A stretch of 64,000 nucleotides of DNA from Bacteroidota bacterium (GTDB taxonomy: Bacteria > Bacteroidota > Bacteroidia > UBA8524). The notes beneath the pieces are model-generated. The model was given only the letters and a program-made list of their open reading frames with translations. It made no database searches and had not been told where the DNA came from. The stretch covers positions 1 through 64,000 of the forward strand of contig SBGR01000052.1 of the NCBI GenBank assembly GCA_006226545.1. The letters are read 5' to 3'. The position numbers and the translations under genes are program-made. This document shows, in pieces, positions 19,206 to 27,886 of this stretch. How positions within the stretch are numbered: position 1 is the stretch's first letter; each line of letters begins with the position of its first letter.

Positions 19206-19595
19206 TCAGATACGGAAAACGGAAATCCAGGCTTGGAGGTTTCCGGAATGGAATTGCTCATGGGTAGGCGCCGGTGCTTGTAAAGCCAACTGCTGGTTGG
19301 TGATAGCCCATTGCGTTACATGAATGGATTGGATGAGGTCATCCAGAATTTTTTTGAAATTGGTGTGTCGACTTTCTTCTTCCTCTTCTTCAATCTCAGG
19401 AAGTACAAATAAGTCTTGGTGCAGACTAGCACCGTCTTCGCTTAGAAAATGTCCGGTTTGGTTTTGCGAATCATCCTGAACAAGGGGAGATTCATCAAAT
19501 CGCCATTGATTGAAGGCTTGAATCCCAACCAGCTGCGAAATGCTCAGCAGGAGTACAAGTACAATACAATTGAATTTTTTGGCGATTGCCTTCAT
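19206..19595 (-). CDS. Small acidic exported protein, first gene of efflux unit
   Basis: I do not recognise this 129-residue protein. It has a hydrophobic N-terminus (about residues 8-28) that can act as a signal peptide or anchor, then an acidic run EIEEEEEE around residue 70. Two Cys-free helices follow. A matching -7 promoter box sits 11 nt upstream of its ATG, and the efflux genes follow in the same direction, so it probably starts their transcript. Roles such as regulator, periplasmic chaperone or leader for the pump are all possible; none is visible in the sequence. Confidence 0.6.
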   Translation of the reverse strand: MKAIAKKFNCIVLVLLLSISQLVGIQAFNQWRFDESPLVQDDSQNQTGHFLSEDGASLHQDLFVLPEIEEEEEESRHTNFKKILDDLIQSIHVTQWAITNQQLALQAPAPTHEQFHSGNLQAWISVFRI

Positions 19596-19606
19596 TTTTT
19601 ACGGCG

Positions 19607-19614
19607 CAAAACTA
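19607..19614 (-). promoter_or_regulatory. Putative -7 box (TAGTTTTG) for efflux operon
   Basis: CAAAACTA on the plus strand reads TAGTTTTG on the minus strand, an exact TAnnTTTG match to the Bacteroidota primary-sigma -7 element. It lies 11 nt before the start at 19595. No clear -33 TTG was identified. Confidence 0.55.
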
Positions 19615-19758
19615 CGGTAAGATTTTTCAAATGCAATACTTCTTTTTCCGCGAAGTGCATGCCAAAGCCATTTTCAATTGGTTAAATTATTTAAATGGAG
19701 AATATAGCCTGTATGAATGGGCAACTCGTTGATTTTTGGCTAAATTTCACTTTTCAAA

Positions 19759-21666
19759 ATGGCTATGGAGAAGTCCCAAAAAAGAACAGATGAAGATGAA
19801 TTATTGCGAAAAATGGAAGCAAGAATTCAAAATGGGAACAGGGAAGAGGAATGGAATGAGCTGAAGGCTTTTCAAGAAGCCATTTCGGGTTCCTTTCTCA
19901 TGGCAAAGGTGGGTTTAGACGGCCATATCTTGGCAGTCAATAAGCTGTTCTGCGAAGCCATCGGGTTTGACGAAGCGGAGCTGGTGGGCAAAGCCATCCA
20001 TACTTTAAACAGTCCGCTTGTTCCGCTAGAGCAGGCGCTGAATCTCTGGGAAGAAATTTCCAGTGGGAATGTTTGGCGGGGAGAAATCAGTAAATCGAAA
20101 AAAGACCAAAGCCTACTTTGGGTCAGGGCCACAGTGGTACCGTTGATACGAAACGGGGAAATCATCCAGTTTGTTGGAATCTACCTCGACATCACCAAAA
20201 GTAAAAGGGTAGAGAGCGATCTGGAATTGTTTCTATCGATGTTAAATCAATCGAATGATGCGATTCAGGTGGCGGACATTGACGGTAGGTTGCAGTACGT
20301 GAATCAACGCTCGGTAGATAACCTTGGATACGAGCGCGATGAACTCATCGGTAAATACGTGTGGGAGTTTGAGAAGATTTTTGATGGATTGGAAGACTGG
20401 GTAAAGCACTTCAATGAGGTGAAAGCCAATCCCAACGGAATGCTTCAAGATGGTTATAACAAACGACGGGATGGAAGCATCTTTCCGGTTGAGGTTAACG
20501 TGAAGTATATCGTGATCCAAGACAAGGGTTATATCATCGCCATACTTCGTGATATTTCTGAAAGACAGCAGGCGCAGTTGCAGCTCATGAAGAATCAGCA
20601 ATTGCTGAATGAAGCACAACGGGTGGCTCGCATCAGTAGTTTTGAATACCATTCCCGAACCAATAAACTGGAATACTCTGAGAATACCTGGCGCATCTTA
20701 GGCTTGCAAGAAGATGCCCCAATTCTTCTCGACAAGCTAAAGGAAAATATTCATCCGGATGATTTAGTCGACTTGCTGAGCGATTGGAATAATGTATTGG
20801 AAAACGGTGGCTTACTCGATAAAGAATTTCGTTTTTACGATGCCAAAGATCACCTCAACTACATGCGTGCAATCCTTCGCTCTTATGTAAGAGAAGAAAG
20901 TACGGGTAGTAGGGTAATTGGCACCTTGCAAAACATCACATCCGACGTTATTACGCGTAATCAATTGGAGAAGCGAACCCGCGAATTGGAGCAACGTAAT
21001 GCTGAGCTGGATCAGTTTGCACAGATTGTGAGTCACGATTTGAAATCACCTCTGCGTGCCATTCACAATTTATCCGATTGGATAGAAGAAGGACTGCCCG
21101 ATTTGACGGATGAGAACCAACGCAACCTCGGTTTATTAAAGAAAAGGGTGGAGCGAATGGAAAACCTAATCAATGGCATTCTCCATTATTCGAGTGCCGG
21201 CAAATCGAAAAATCCTTCCGTTCACTTTCGGGCAATGCCGCTTTTGGTAGACCTGGCAGAGACCATTCAAACCAGTTATCCGGCAGTAGAAGTGCATATT
21301 GGTGCAGTGCCCGAATTGTACTGCGATCAAACGGCCTTTGAACAGGTAATTGGAAACCTGATGAGCAATGCGGTAAAGCATAATTCCAATGCAGATCCTA
21401 AAGTGGAAGTGCTCTACCAGGAGGAGTCAAATGCCCATTTGTTTACAGTGAAAGACAATGGTCCGGGCATCGATCCAGAATACCACGAAAAAATATTTAA
21501 GATGTTTCAAACCTTGCTTCCGCGAGACACCATGGAAAATACCGGAGTCGGTTTGGCCATTGTAAAGAAAATTTGCGATGAGCTCAATTGGGGATTGACA
21601 CTGGAATCAGAACCGGGATTAGGCGCGGAGTTTCGGGTTTCCATTCCGTTTGAGCCGGTAAATTAA
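19759..21666 (+). CDS. Multi-PAS sensor histidine kinase
   Basis: This 635-residue kinase has no membrane segment and so is likely cytoplasmic. It has three PAS/PAC units at about 45-155, 165-280 and 285-405; the second contains VNQRSVDNLGYERDELIGKY and the third has a PAC-like ending. A short coiled-coil leads to HisKA with phosphoacceptor His426 in VSHDLKSPLRAI. The HATPase_c domain has NLMSNAVKHN (N box), DNGPGID (G1) and TGVGLAIVKKI (G2). The N-terminal 40 residues are highly charged. A CheY-like regulator follows about 125 nt downstream, as in phytochrome-type kinase and Rcp1 pairs, but no chromophore domain is present. An alternative ATG two codons in, at 19765, is possible. Confidence 0.92.
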   Translation: MAMEKSQKRTDEDELLRKMEARIQNGNREEEWNELKAFQEAISGSFLMAKVGLDGHILAVNKLFCEAIGFDEAELVGKAIHTLNSPLVPLEQALNLWEEISSGNVWRGEISKSKKDQSLLWVRATVVPLIRNGEIIQFVGIYLDITKSKRVESDLELFLSMLNQSNDAIQVADIDGRLQYVNQRSVDNLGYERDELIGKYVWEFEKIFDGLEDWVKHFNEVKANPNGMLQDGYNKRRDGSIFPVEVNVKYIVIQDKGYIIAILRDISERQQAQLQLMKNQQLLNEAQRVARISSFEYHSRTNKLEYSENTWRILGLQEDAPILLDKLKENIHPDDLVDLLSDWNNVLENGGLLDKEFRFYDAKDHLNYMRAILRSYVREESTGSRVIGTLQNITSDVITRNQLEKRTRELEQRNAELDQFAQIVSHDLKSPLRAIHNLSDWIEEGLPDLTDENQRNLGLLKKRVERMENLINGILHYSSAGKSKNPSVHFRAMPLLVDLAETIQTSYPAVEVHIGAVPELYCDQTAFEQVIGNLMSNAVKHNSNADPKVEVLYQEESNAHLFTVKDNGPGIDPEYHEKIFKMFQTLLPRDTMENTGVGLAIVKKICDELNWGLTLESEPGLGAEFRVSIPFEPVN

Positions 21667-21791
21667 GTATAGCACAATAGTAATTTATAAAAGCATAATA
21701 GTGTAAAATCTTTTTGTTTTTGCAGAATTCTGTTATCTTGTCCATGCTAACGACTAAACGCGTTAGTGGGGGACATTTGACAACAAGATTA

Positions 21792-22175
21792 ATGACTAAT
21801 TACCGCTCTGTATTGCTTATAGAGGATGATGAAGTGGACGTGCTGAATGTGCGACGTGCATTTCGTAAGCGAGGCTTTACGCAAGAGCTGAATCTAGCGA
21901 AGGATGGGATAGAAGCTCTTTCCATGCTGGAAAATACCACCACAGGTTTACCGGATTTGATACTTCTCGATTTGAATATGCCACGTATGGGCGGATTTGA
22001 ATTTTTGAAGAAGCTGAAGGAATCACCATTTGCCGGATTGGACGTCTATGTGATGAGCACTTCTTCGGAAGACACAGACAAAGATTTGGCCTTAGAACTG
22101 GGAGCCTCAGGATATATCATCAAGCCCTTGTATACCGATCAGTTTGCTGATGAATTAGCCCAAATCTTGGGTTAA
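21792..22175 (+). CDS. CheY-like single-domain response regulator
   Basis: From the ATG at 21792 this is a 127-residue receiver domain with acidic residues EDDE (11-14), phosphoacceptor Asp60 in LLDLNMPRMGG, Ser/Thr in VMSTSSE and Lys in IIKPLY. A longer reading from 21714 adds 26 residues with no homology to receivers and was not used. There is no output domain, so it probably relays phosphate or acts by protein contact, like Rcp1-type partners of PAS kinases. The upstream 125 nt contains a short inverted repeat CTAACG/CGTTAG. Its stop codon abuts the stop of the convergent gene with no spacer. Confidence 0.9.
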   Translation: MTNYRSVLLIEDDEVDVLNVRRAFRKRGFTQELNLAKDGIEALSMLENTTTGLPDLILLDLNMPRMGGFEFLKKLKESPFAGLDVYVMSTSSEDTDKDLALELGASGYIIKPLYTDQFADELAQILG

Positions 22176-23084
22176 TCAATAAAACAAAGGGTAATAGCGC
22201 GGGGCACTTCCCGGACTCCATCGGATAGCCGGGGCAGGAATCTTAATGATATTGAAGGCCCGCATCCATTTTCGCAAGAAACTGTTTTTTACCTTGATGC
22301 GGGTTAAATCGATGTCGAGAGAGAGGTAATATTCTCGGTTCCGACGAAAATGGGAATAATCGTATTTATTGCCCATATCATCTTCCCATAGGTTCGATTC
22401 CGCTCCCAATACTCCATCGATACCGTAGCCAAAAGAAAGTTGAAGCCAATTGGGCCAAAAGCTGTTTTTAGAGAAGGCTCCCGGACTCACCGAAAACCAA
22501 TACGTCTGAGCATTATAATCCTTTAAGATGGAGGTAGGCAGATTATTGCCTAACACATTGGGTCTTAACTCACGGTATTTACTGGGGAAATAACTGAGCT
22601 TCATTTGAATCCTTTGCTCATCCCAGAGCAGCTCTTGTCCAATGAGGAATGCACTACCCGCAAAGTTGGCTAATAGGTCGCCGGGAGAAGCGCCCCAGCC
22701 TACAGAGAAGCCGTCTAGAATCTCGATAGGCGATTGAAAAAAGGTACCTGCCAATCCGCCAATGATGATGGCTTTTTTCTTCGGAATGCCGGTCCACTTC
22801 ATCATCTCTATGCCACCTAATCCATAACCATACGAAGTAAAAGCATGTCCGAATTTATCAATCTGCAACCATCCGGAATTATCATTAAACCAGTGAAATG
22901 GACTTTTTTCAAAATCAGAGTACCAGGCAATGCTGAGACTGGTCATGATGGCGGTATAGGTAACTGCAGAAGTGCCGTAAACGATGGTCTTCCTTTGCTT
23001 GGTAGTCAGTGAATCGCCCCAACCAAAGCTGAAAGCCGGAATGAGCATTAAAGCGATCCAAATCTTAAAGCGCGACATATTCAT
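22176..23084 (-). CDS. DUF2279/YfiM-like membrane-associated protein
   Basis: This 302-residue protein has a cleavable or anchoring N-terminus (ending AFSFGWG). The motif YSDFEKSPFHWFNDNSGW, then DKFGHAFTSYGYG, is what I associate with the DUF2279/YfiM family of predicted periplasmic or outer-membrane proteins. Several hydrophobic segments (around GGLAGTFFQSPIEILDGFS and LLANFAGSAFLIGQ) follow, then beta-rich C-terminal strands. Function is unknown. The start overlaps the upstream gene by 20 nt, or 14 nt if Met at 23078 is used, so the two are likely co-translated. Confidence 0.7.
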   Translation of the reverse strand: MNMSRFKIWIALMLIPAFSFGWGDSLTTKQRKTIVYGTSAVTYTAIMTSLSIAWYSDFEKSPFHWFNDNSGWLQIDKFGHAFTSYGYGLGGIEMMKWTGIPKKKAIIIGGLAGTFFQSPIEILDGFSVGWGASPGDLLANFAGSAFLIGQELLWDEQRIQMKLSYFPSKYRELRPNVLGNNLPTSILKDYNAQTYWFSVSPGAFSKNSFWPNWLQLSFGYGIDGVLGAESNLWEDDMGNKYDYSHFRRNREYYLSLDIDLTRIKVKNSFLRKWMRAFNIIKIPAPAIRWSPGSAPRYYPLFY

Positions 23085-24168
23085 TGATTCTCGACCATTG
23101 CGCCTGTTTTAGGGCTTTGATGAAACTCGGGCCTGCGGTGTCTTGTAAATCTTGGTCGTTCAGTTTTTGGGCTGAATAATCAAAAGGCTTGCGAGCGAAA
23201 AGTTGAAAAAGGGATTCGTAATGAACCATAAATCCGGCTTGATCAAATTGATCCACATTAGCCCAATCCAGACTTCCCTTATCCGTAAAGATTTTAATGC
23301 GAATGGTACTAATGCGTGCTTCGCCCTCTTTTACCCAGATTTCTTCCACTAAAAGTCCGGTAATTCGGGGAATGTTCAGCAAGGTATCCGGGAAGGAACT
23401 GAGCTTATCGCCTCCAAGGTTAAAGTAGATTTCAGGATTCTTAACGAGTACCTGCTCAATGCCGGTGATGATATCATTGCCTAAGTCGATGTCAGTTGTA
23501 TAACGCTTTCTAGTAAGCTCATACAAAAAACGCTTTTGCTGAGGCAAGGTAATTTTATTCCGAATCTGCTTTTCCAGGTTGAATGCTTCCTGTTTAATCT
23601 TGACGGCATTCACCGGATCTTTGCGGAAGTTTTCATTGCCAAATTGCACCAAGTGGAAATAGTAATTCCGACTCAATAAGGCATCTTCGAAGCTGGTGCC
23701 CCAGGTGCCATTGGCATTGCTGGGAATAAGGCTTTTGTGAAGTAAGTCTTGGATATCGCTCAAGTCAACATAACCGTAAGCTATTTTTTCATCGATGCGG
23801 TTTTTGTGCACAAACGAAAATCCTACTATCTCAAAACTGGTGCTTCGGCGGTTGCTGCTCCAAAATTCGTGTATGAACAAATCCGGACAAGATTCGAAGG
23901 TGGTGCCGCTGCTGCTTTGCAACTGCGTTAGTGCCTCCGGACTGATTTGAATCTGCTTGCCCGGTCCATCGTATAGTTTCACCTTGCCTAGGCTGATTTC
24001 TCGGTAAAGCAAGCTGGTGAGCGAACTTACCAAGTTGAAACCTGAGCTATCGTACTGCTCGGCCTTGTTCAGGTGAATTAATGCCGGCACATCACGGTAT
24101 GCACTTGCTGGAGCAAAGGCTGCCAGAAGCAATACGGTAAACAGTGCTATGCCGGTCTTTTTAAGCAT
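23065..24168 (-). CDS. Hypothetical exported protein
   Basis: This 367-residue protein has a signal peptide (MLKKTGIALFTVLLLAAFAPASA). I do not recognise a named domain with confidence. The stretches LTSLLYREISLGKVKLYDG and GYVDLSDIQDLL, and a repeated layout in the second half, faintly resemble GldN of the gliding/T9SS machinery, but the match is too weak to name it. The ATG overlaps the TAA of the acyl-CoA dehydrogenase gene by one base (TAATG), giving a compact three-gene unit with the DUF2279-like gene. Confidence 0.7.
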   Translation of the reverse strand: MLKKTGIALFTVLLLAAFAPASAYRDVPALIHLNKAEQYDSSGFNLVSSLTSLLYREISLGKVKLYDGPGKQIQISPEALTQLQSSSGTTFESCPDLFIHEFWSSNRRSTSFEIVGFSFVHKNRIDEKIAYGYVDLSDIQDLLHKSLIPSNANGTWGTSFEDALLSRNYYFHLVQFGNENFRKDPVNAVKIKQEAFNLEKQIRNKITLPQQKRFLYELTRKRYTTDIDLGNDIITGIEQVLVKNPEIYFNLGGDKLSSFPDTLLNIPRITGLLVEEIWVKEGEARISTIRIKIFTDKGSLDWANVDQFDQAGFMVHYESLFQLFARKPFDYSAQKLNDQDLQDTAGPSFIKALKQAQWSRINEYVAL

Positions 24169-25388
24169 TAAGCGAAGGCGTTTTCTCCGGTAATTTCCAT
24201 ACCCAAGATAAGCAAATGGATATCGTGTGTTCCTTCGTAGGTGATCACCGATTCCAAGTTGGCCATGTGGCGCATCATCGAATATTCGCCGGTAATACCC
24301 ATACCACCGTGAATCTGACGTGCTTCTCTAGCGATGTTCAATGCCATGTCTACGTTATTGCGTTTCGCTAAAGAAATCTGTGCAGGAGTAGCTTTGCCTT
24401 CGTTCATCAAAACACCCAGTCTCCAGCAAAGGAGCTGTGCTTTGGTGATTTCTGTCAGCATCTCAGCTAATTTCTTCTGCTGCAATTGGAATCCGCCAAT
24501 CGGGCGACCAAATTGCTCACGTTCTTTGGAGTAGCGCACTGCTGATTCGTAGCAATCCATCGCTGCACCAATCACACCCCAAGAGATACCATAGCGTGCA
24601 GAGTTCAAGCAAGTCAATGGACCTTTCAAACCTTGAACATTCGGTAAGAGGTTTTCTTTCGGAACTTTTACGTTATCAAATACCAATTCGCCGGTGGCAG
24701 AAGCTCTGAGCGACCATTTATTGTGTGTTTCAGGGGTGCTGAAACCTTCCATGCCGCGTTCTACGATGAGTCCGCGTACAATACCGTTTTCATCTTTAGC
24801 CCAAACTACCGCTACATCGGCAAATGGAGCATTGGAGATCCACATTTTAGCACCGTTCAAAAGGTAATGGTCGCCCATGTCTTTGAAGTTGGTTACCATG
24901 CCGGCCGGATTAGAACCGTGATCAGGTTCAGTCAAACCAAAGCAGCCCATGTATTCTCCGCTGGCGAGTTTAGGAAGGTATTTATTACGTTGCTCTTCAG
25001 AACCGAATTTGTAAATCGGATACATCACAAGAGAGCCTTGCACAGAAGCGGTAGAACGCATACCTGAATCGCCACGCTCAATTTCTTGCATGATCAAACC
25101 ATACGAGATATAGTCTAATCCACCACATCCGTATTCAGCCGGAAGCTGCGGGCCAAAAGCTCCTACATCGGCCATGCCTTTGATGATGTGACGTGGAAAG
25201 ATATTGCGTTGGCAAGCATCTTCAATGATGGGAGAAACATCACGTTTTACCCAATCGCGAACCGTATTACGGATGAGGATATGCTCTTCTGTGAGCAAAT
25301 CGTCGATCGCATAAAAGTCGGTTCCTTGAAATAAATCTTGCTTCGCTGAGCGGTGTAATTGTTCTTCTGGATTTGGAAAATAAGGCAT
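24168..25388 (-). CDS. Acyl-CoA dehydrogenase, glutaryl-CoA dehydrogenase-like
   Basis: This 406-residue flavoenzyme has the three ACAD domains: helical (about 30-140), beta (145-245, with GCFGLTEPDHGSNPAGM for FAD/substrate binding) and C-terminal helical (with REQFGRPIGGFQLQQ and RQIHGGMGITGEY). The catalytic base is probably Glu385 in YEGTHDIH, the position used by glutaryl-CoA and short-chain dehydrogenases. The overall pattern, including NKWSLRASATGEL, is closest to glutaryl-CoA dehydrogenase (GcdH), which acts in lysine/tryptophan breakdown. Substrate remains inferred. It is the first gene of its unit, with an exact -7 box 21 nt upstream, and is divergent from folB. Confidence 0.9.
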   Translation of the reverse strand: MPYFPNPEEQLHRSAKQDLFQGTDFYAIDDLLTEEHILIRNTVRDWVKRDVSPIIEDACQRNIFPRHIIKGMADVGAFGPQLPAEYGCGGLDYISYGLIMQEIERGDSGMRSTASVQGSLVMYPIYKFGSEEQRNKYLPKLASGEYMGCFGLTEPDHGSNPAGMVTNFKDMGDHYLLNGAKMWISNAPFADVAVVWAKDENGIVRGLIVERGMEGFSTPETHNKWSLRASATGELVFDNVKVPKENLLPNVQGLKGPLTCLNSARYGISWGVIGAAMDCYESAVRYSKEREQFGRPIGGFQLQQKKLAEMLTEITKAQLLCWRLGVLMNEGKATPAQISLAKRNNVDMALNIAREARQIHGGMGITGEYSMMRHMANLESVITYEGTHDIHLLILGMEITGENAFA

Positions 25389-25409
25389 GTTCTAGTGCTT
25401 TTTCGGTCA

Positions 25410-25417
25410 CAAAAGTA
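25410..25417 (-). promoter_or_regulatory. Putative -7 box (TACTTTTG) for acyl-CoA dehydrogenase
   Basis: CAAAAGTA on the plus strand reads TACTTTTG on the minus strand, an exact TAnnTTTG match. It ends 21 nt before the start at 25388, in the divergent region shared with folB. Confidence 0.6.
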
Positions 25418-25486
25418 TTAAAAAAAGCATAGGAAGCAGGCAGAGCCGAAACCTCATTTAACGACTTTATTAGTAATTTGCAAAAT

Positions 25487-25852
25487 ATGAAAGCCACACG
25501 CAGAATTGCACTCAACCAATTGGAGCTTTATGGCTACCATGGGGTATACGAACACGAACGCAGAGAAGGCGGTACCTACTTGATTGATATTTGGGTAGAC
25601 CAAGCTTTTGAATTGAATAGGGATGAAGTAAACTTAAACGATACACTGGATTACGAAAAGCTTTATGCTATTGCCGCCGCCGAGATGGATCAACCGGAGA
25701 AGTTGATTGAAACCGTGGCAAATAGAATACTACTGAATGTGAAAGATGAATTCCCCGGCGCACTTTCGGGAGGCATACAATTGCAGAAGCTCAATCCGCC
25801 AATGGATGCGGAGATAGGCTCGAGTAGTGTTCGGATAGAAATTGAATTTTAA
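25487..25852 (+). CDS. folB: Dihydroneopterin aldolase
   Basis: This 121-residue protein is the usual size for FolB. It shows LELYGYHGVYEHERREGG near the N-terminus, with the conserved Glu of the pterin-binding anchor, and a LDYEKLY stretch matching family position 50-60. It ends with VRIEIEF. It converts 7,8-dihydroneopterin to 6-hydroxymethyl-dihydropterin plus glycolaldehyde in folate synthesis, in the cytoplasm. I use ATG 25487; the upstream TTG reading adds only two residues plus the alternative initiator and no homology. It is single-gene, ending at a bidirectional terminator. Confidence 0.92.
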   Translation: MKATRRIALNQLELYGYHGVYEHERREGGTYLIDIWVDQAFELNRDEVNLNDTLDYEKLYAIAAAEMDQPEKLIETVANRILLNVKDEFPGALSGGIQLQKLNPPMDAEIGSSSVRIEIEF

Positions 25853-25860
25853 AGCATAAA

Positions 25861-25888
25861 AAAAGGGGCGAAATTTTCGCCCCTTTTT
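25861..25888. terminator. Bidirectional terminator between folB and nhaD
   Basis: AAAAGGGGCGAAA pairs with TTTCGCCCCTTTT around a very short loop. A/T runs lie on both sides, serving the convergent folB and nhaD genes. Confidence 0.9.
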
Positions 25889-25906
25889 CGTGTATCAAAG
25901 ATTGTC

Positions 25907-27361
25907 TTAGTAAATCGCGAAGATTGGATGCAAGGCGATATAGACAAATGCACCGGCAAAGAAGCCTAAGATCGCTAAAAGGCTAATCTTCTTCATGTAC
26001 CAGATAAAGTCAATTTTCTCCATACCCATTACGGCTACACCTGCAGCAGATCCAATAATCAAGGCTGATCCACCGGTACCGGCTGTATAGGCAATGAATT
26101 CCCAGATTTTAGCATCAACGAGGTAGTACTTCGTTCCTTCCATGATAATCATACCATCTTGGATCAGTTCTTTATGCTCTAAAGCGTAGTGGTAGATTTC
26201 CGGGTTTACCATTGGTCCGGCCATATCGTACATACCCATAGAGGCAGCAACCAATGGAACGTTATCTACAATAGAAGAAAGTAAACCGATGGCCATGGCA
26301 ATGATGTTCAAGTCGCCAATGGTATCGTTCATCCAAACAGCCAATTGCTTCAATACATAAGTAGATTGCAAAGCGTGGATGGCAACCAAGATGCCTAAGA
26401 AGAAGAGAACAGAAGAGGTATCAATTTTACTCAACGCGTGAACAGCAGAATAAGGCTTGCGCTCTTCTTCGTCGCGGTCTGAGTGAATAATTTCAGAAGC
26501 TAACCACATTACACCTAAGCCGAAAAGCATTCCCATATATGGAGGGAGGTGGGTGATGGTTTTAAAGATTGGAACGAACAACAACATACCAACGCCCAAG
26601 AAGAGCATCAATTTACTGCCTCGTACGCTTTCAGCTTCGATGGCAGCAGCATTGTCGTAATCGCCACGTTCTACCTCACCACGCATTTTGAAGCTCAAGT
26701 AGATCAAAGGCACAATCATACATACCAAACTTGGAATGATGAGGGTACTGATAATATTGGCTGCGGTAATTTGTCCACCAATCCAAAGCATGGTAGTAGT
26801 TACGTCACCAATCGGCGACCAAGCACCACCCGCGTTAGCTGCGATAATAACAACACCGGCAAAGAACTTACGTTGTTCATCGTTGTGAATCAGTTTACGC
26901 AAGAGCGAAACCATAACGATGGAGGTTGTTAAGTTATCTAAGGCAGCGGATAAGAAGAATGTTAAAATGGAGATAATCCAAAGCAATTTGCGGGAATCGC
27001 GTGTGGTAATACGGTTGGTAATTACCTTAAAGCCTTGGTGCGCATCAATCAATTCTACGATGGTCATGGCGCCCAGCAAGAAGAAGAGGATCTCTGCAAT
27101 GTCTGCCAAGTGATGGGAAAGTTCGTGGGTAACGAAGTGGTTCTTAACCAGGTCAGTAACCTCGGTTAGGCCTTCAATGGTCATGAAGTGTTTGAACGAT
27201 TCCCAATTCACATCAACCATGGAATTGCTGCTGAGCACAAAGATGCTCCACATGATAACTGCCGTTAAGAGGGCAGAGGCCGTTTTGTTCACTTTAATCG
27301 GGTGTTCCAGCGCGATGGCGAGGTATCCGACAATAAAAACGACTACAAGTAGCGTGATCAT
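25907..27361 (-). CDS. nhaD: NhaD-family Na+/H+ antiporter
   Basis: This 484-residue integral membrane protein of the ArsB/NhaD (ion transporter) superfamily has about 12-13 hydrophobic segments. Family motifs include LSHHLADIAEILFFLLGAMT near the first third and ANAGGAWSPIGDVTTTMLW in the middle, which is the classic NhaD signature. The C-terminal half has SSIVDNVPLVAASM and GTGGSALIIGSAAGVA. The role is sodium or lithium extrusion in exchange for protons, giving pH and salt homeostasis, in keeping with a marine or brackish habitat. An exact -7 box lies 20 nt upstream of the start. It is monocistronic between two terminators or promoters. Confidence 0.93.
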   Translation of the reverse strand: MITLLVVVFIVGYLAIALEHPIKVNKTASALLTAVIMWSIFVLSSNSMVDVNWESFKHFMTIEGLTEVTDLVKNHFVTHELSHHLADIAEILFFLLGAMTIVELIDAHQGFKVITNRITTRDSRKLLWIISILTFFLSAALDNLTTSIVMVSLLRKLIHNDEQRKFFAGVVIIAANAGGAWSPIGDVTTTMLWIGGQITAANIISTLIIPSLVCMIVPLIYLSFKMRGEVERGDYDNAAAIEAESVRGSKLMLFLGVGMLLFVPIFKTITHLPPYMGMLFGLGVMWLASEIIHSDRDEEERKPYSAVHALSKIDTSSVLFFLGILVAIHALQSTYVLKQLAVWMNDTIGDLNIIAMAIGLLSSIVDNVPLVAASMGMYDMAGPMVNPEIYHYALEHKELIQDGMIIMEGTKYYLVDAKIWEFIAYTAGTGGSALIIGSAAGVAVMGMEKIDFIWYMKKISLLAILGFFAGAFVYIALHPIFAIY

Positions 27362-27381
27362 ATAGCTTGATTTTTGACGGG

Positions 27382-27389
27382 CAAAGATA
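27382..27389 (-). promoter_or_regulatory. Putative -7 box (TATCTTTG) for nhaD
   Basis: CAAAGATA on the plus strand reads TATCTTTG on the minus strand, an exact TAnnTTTG match. It ends 20 nt before the nhaD start. Confidence 0.65.
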
Positions 27390-27433
27390 TTCGGATTCTG
27401 TATTTTGCCATGAAAAATTGAAGCTTTCTCACT

Positions 27434-27874
27434 TTACCAATTCGAGTATTGCGGCAGGGCGTCTATTCGTTCTAGTTTCCCTTCTGAGAGCTGTAGCATC
27501 AAATGGTGAATACCATTGGTAATCCACATAAAAGGCACTTGTACTACACTTTGGTAACGCGCAAGCTGTTCAACAACCTTGGCATTAAGCGGAATATCCG
27601 GTGCTTTACATTCTACTAGAAGGTTCGGTTTGCCGGCCTTGTAAATGAGTAAATCACAACGCCTGTTCATGCCTTGGTATTGGATGCTACTTTCCACGCC
27701 TACCAAAGAAAGAGGGACTTCTTTTTCTTCTAAAAGGAAGTGAATGCAATGTTGCCTCACCCATTCTTCCGGTGTTAGCGCAACAAATTTTTTGCGTACC
27801 ACATCAAAAATCATTTTTTTGCGGTCGGCTTCCTGAAAGCGAAACGAATAATTCGGAAAGGAAAGCGGCTCCAT
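27434..27874 (-). CDS. HsdR N-terminal/PD-(D/E)xK-like protein
   Basis: From ATG 27874 the product is 146 residues: MEPLSFPNYSF onward. It matches the small stand-alone 'type I restriction enzyme R N-terminal domain' family of Bacteroidota. The core is RRCDLLIYKAGKPNLLVECK: a D, then about 14 residues, then E-C-K, which is the D...(E/D)xK layout of PD-(D/E)xK nucleases. No helicase or other restriction subunits are nearby, so it is not a restriction system. My recollection is that this family is often found beside holA, as here, suggesting a DNA maintenance role. A longer reading from 27904 would overlap holA and is less likely. Confidence 0.75.
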   Translation of the reverse strand: MEPLSFPNYSFRFQEADRKKMIFDVVRKKFVALTPEEWVRQHCIHFLLEEKEVPLSLVGVESSIQYQGMNRRCDLLIYKAGKPNLLVECKAPDIPLNAKVVEQLARYQSVVQVPFMWITNGIHHLMLQLSEGKLERIDALPQYSNW

Positions 27875-27886
27875 CACACTGCAATA

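Noticed and set aside
20242-20652. 136-codon minus-strand ORF opposite the PAS kinase
   Set aside because: It is antisense to PAS domains 2-3; no signal, motif or upstream promoter box.
22173-22178. Possible terminator between the convergent CheY-like and DUF2279-like genes
   Set aside because: Their stop codons abut and no hairpin is visible, so I list none.
25267-25515. 82-codon minus-strand ORF spanning the folB/acyl-CoA dehydrogenase intergenic region
   Set aside because: It crosses two genes supported by homology and includes the predicted promoter; no domain seen.
27434-27874. Restriction-modification system
   Set aside because: Only the HsdR N-terminal-like domain is present; no helicase, methylase or specificity genes nearby.
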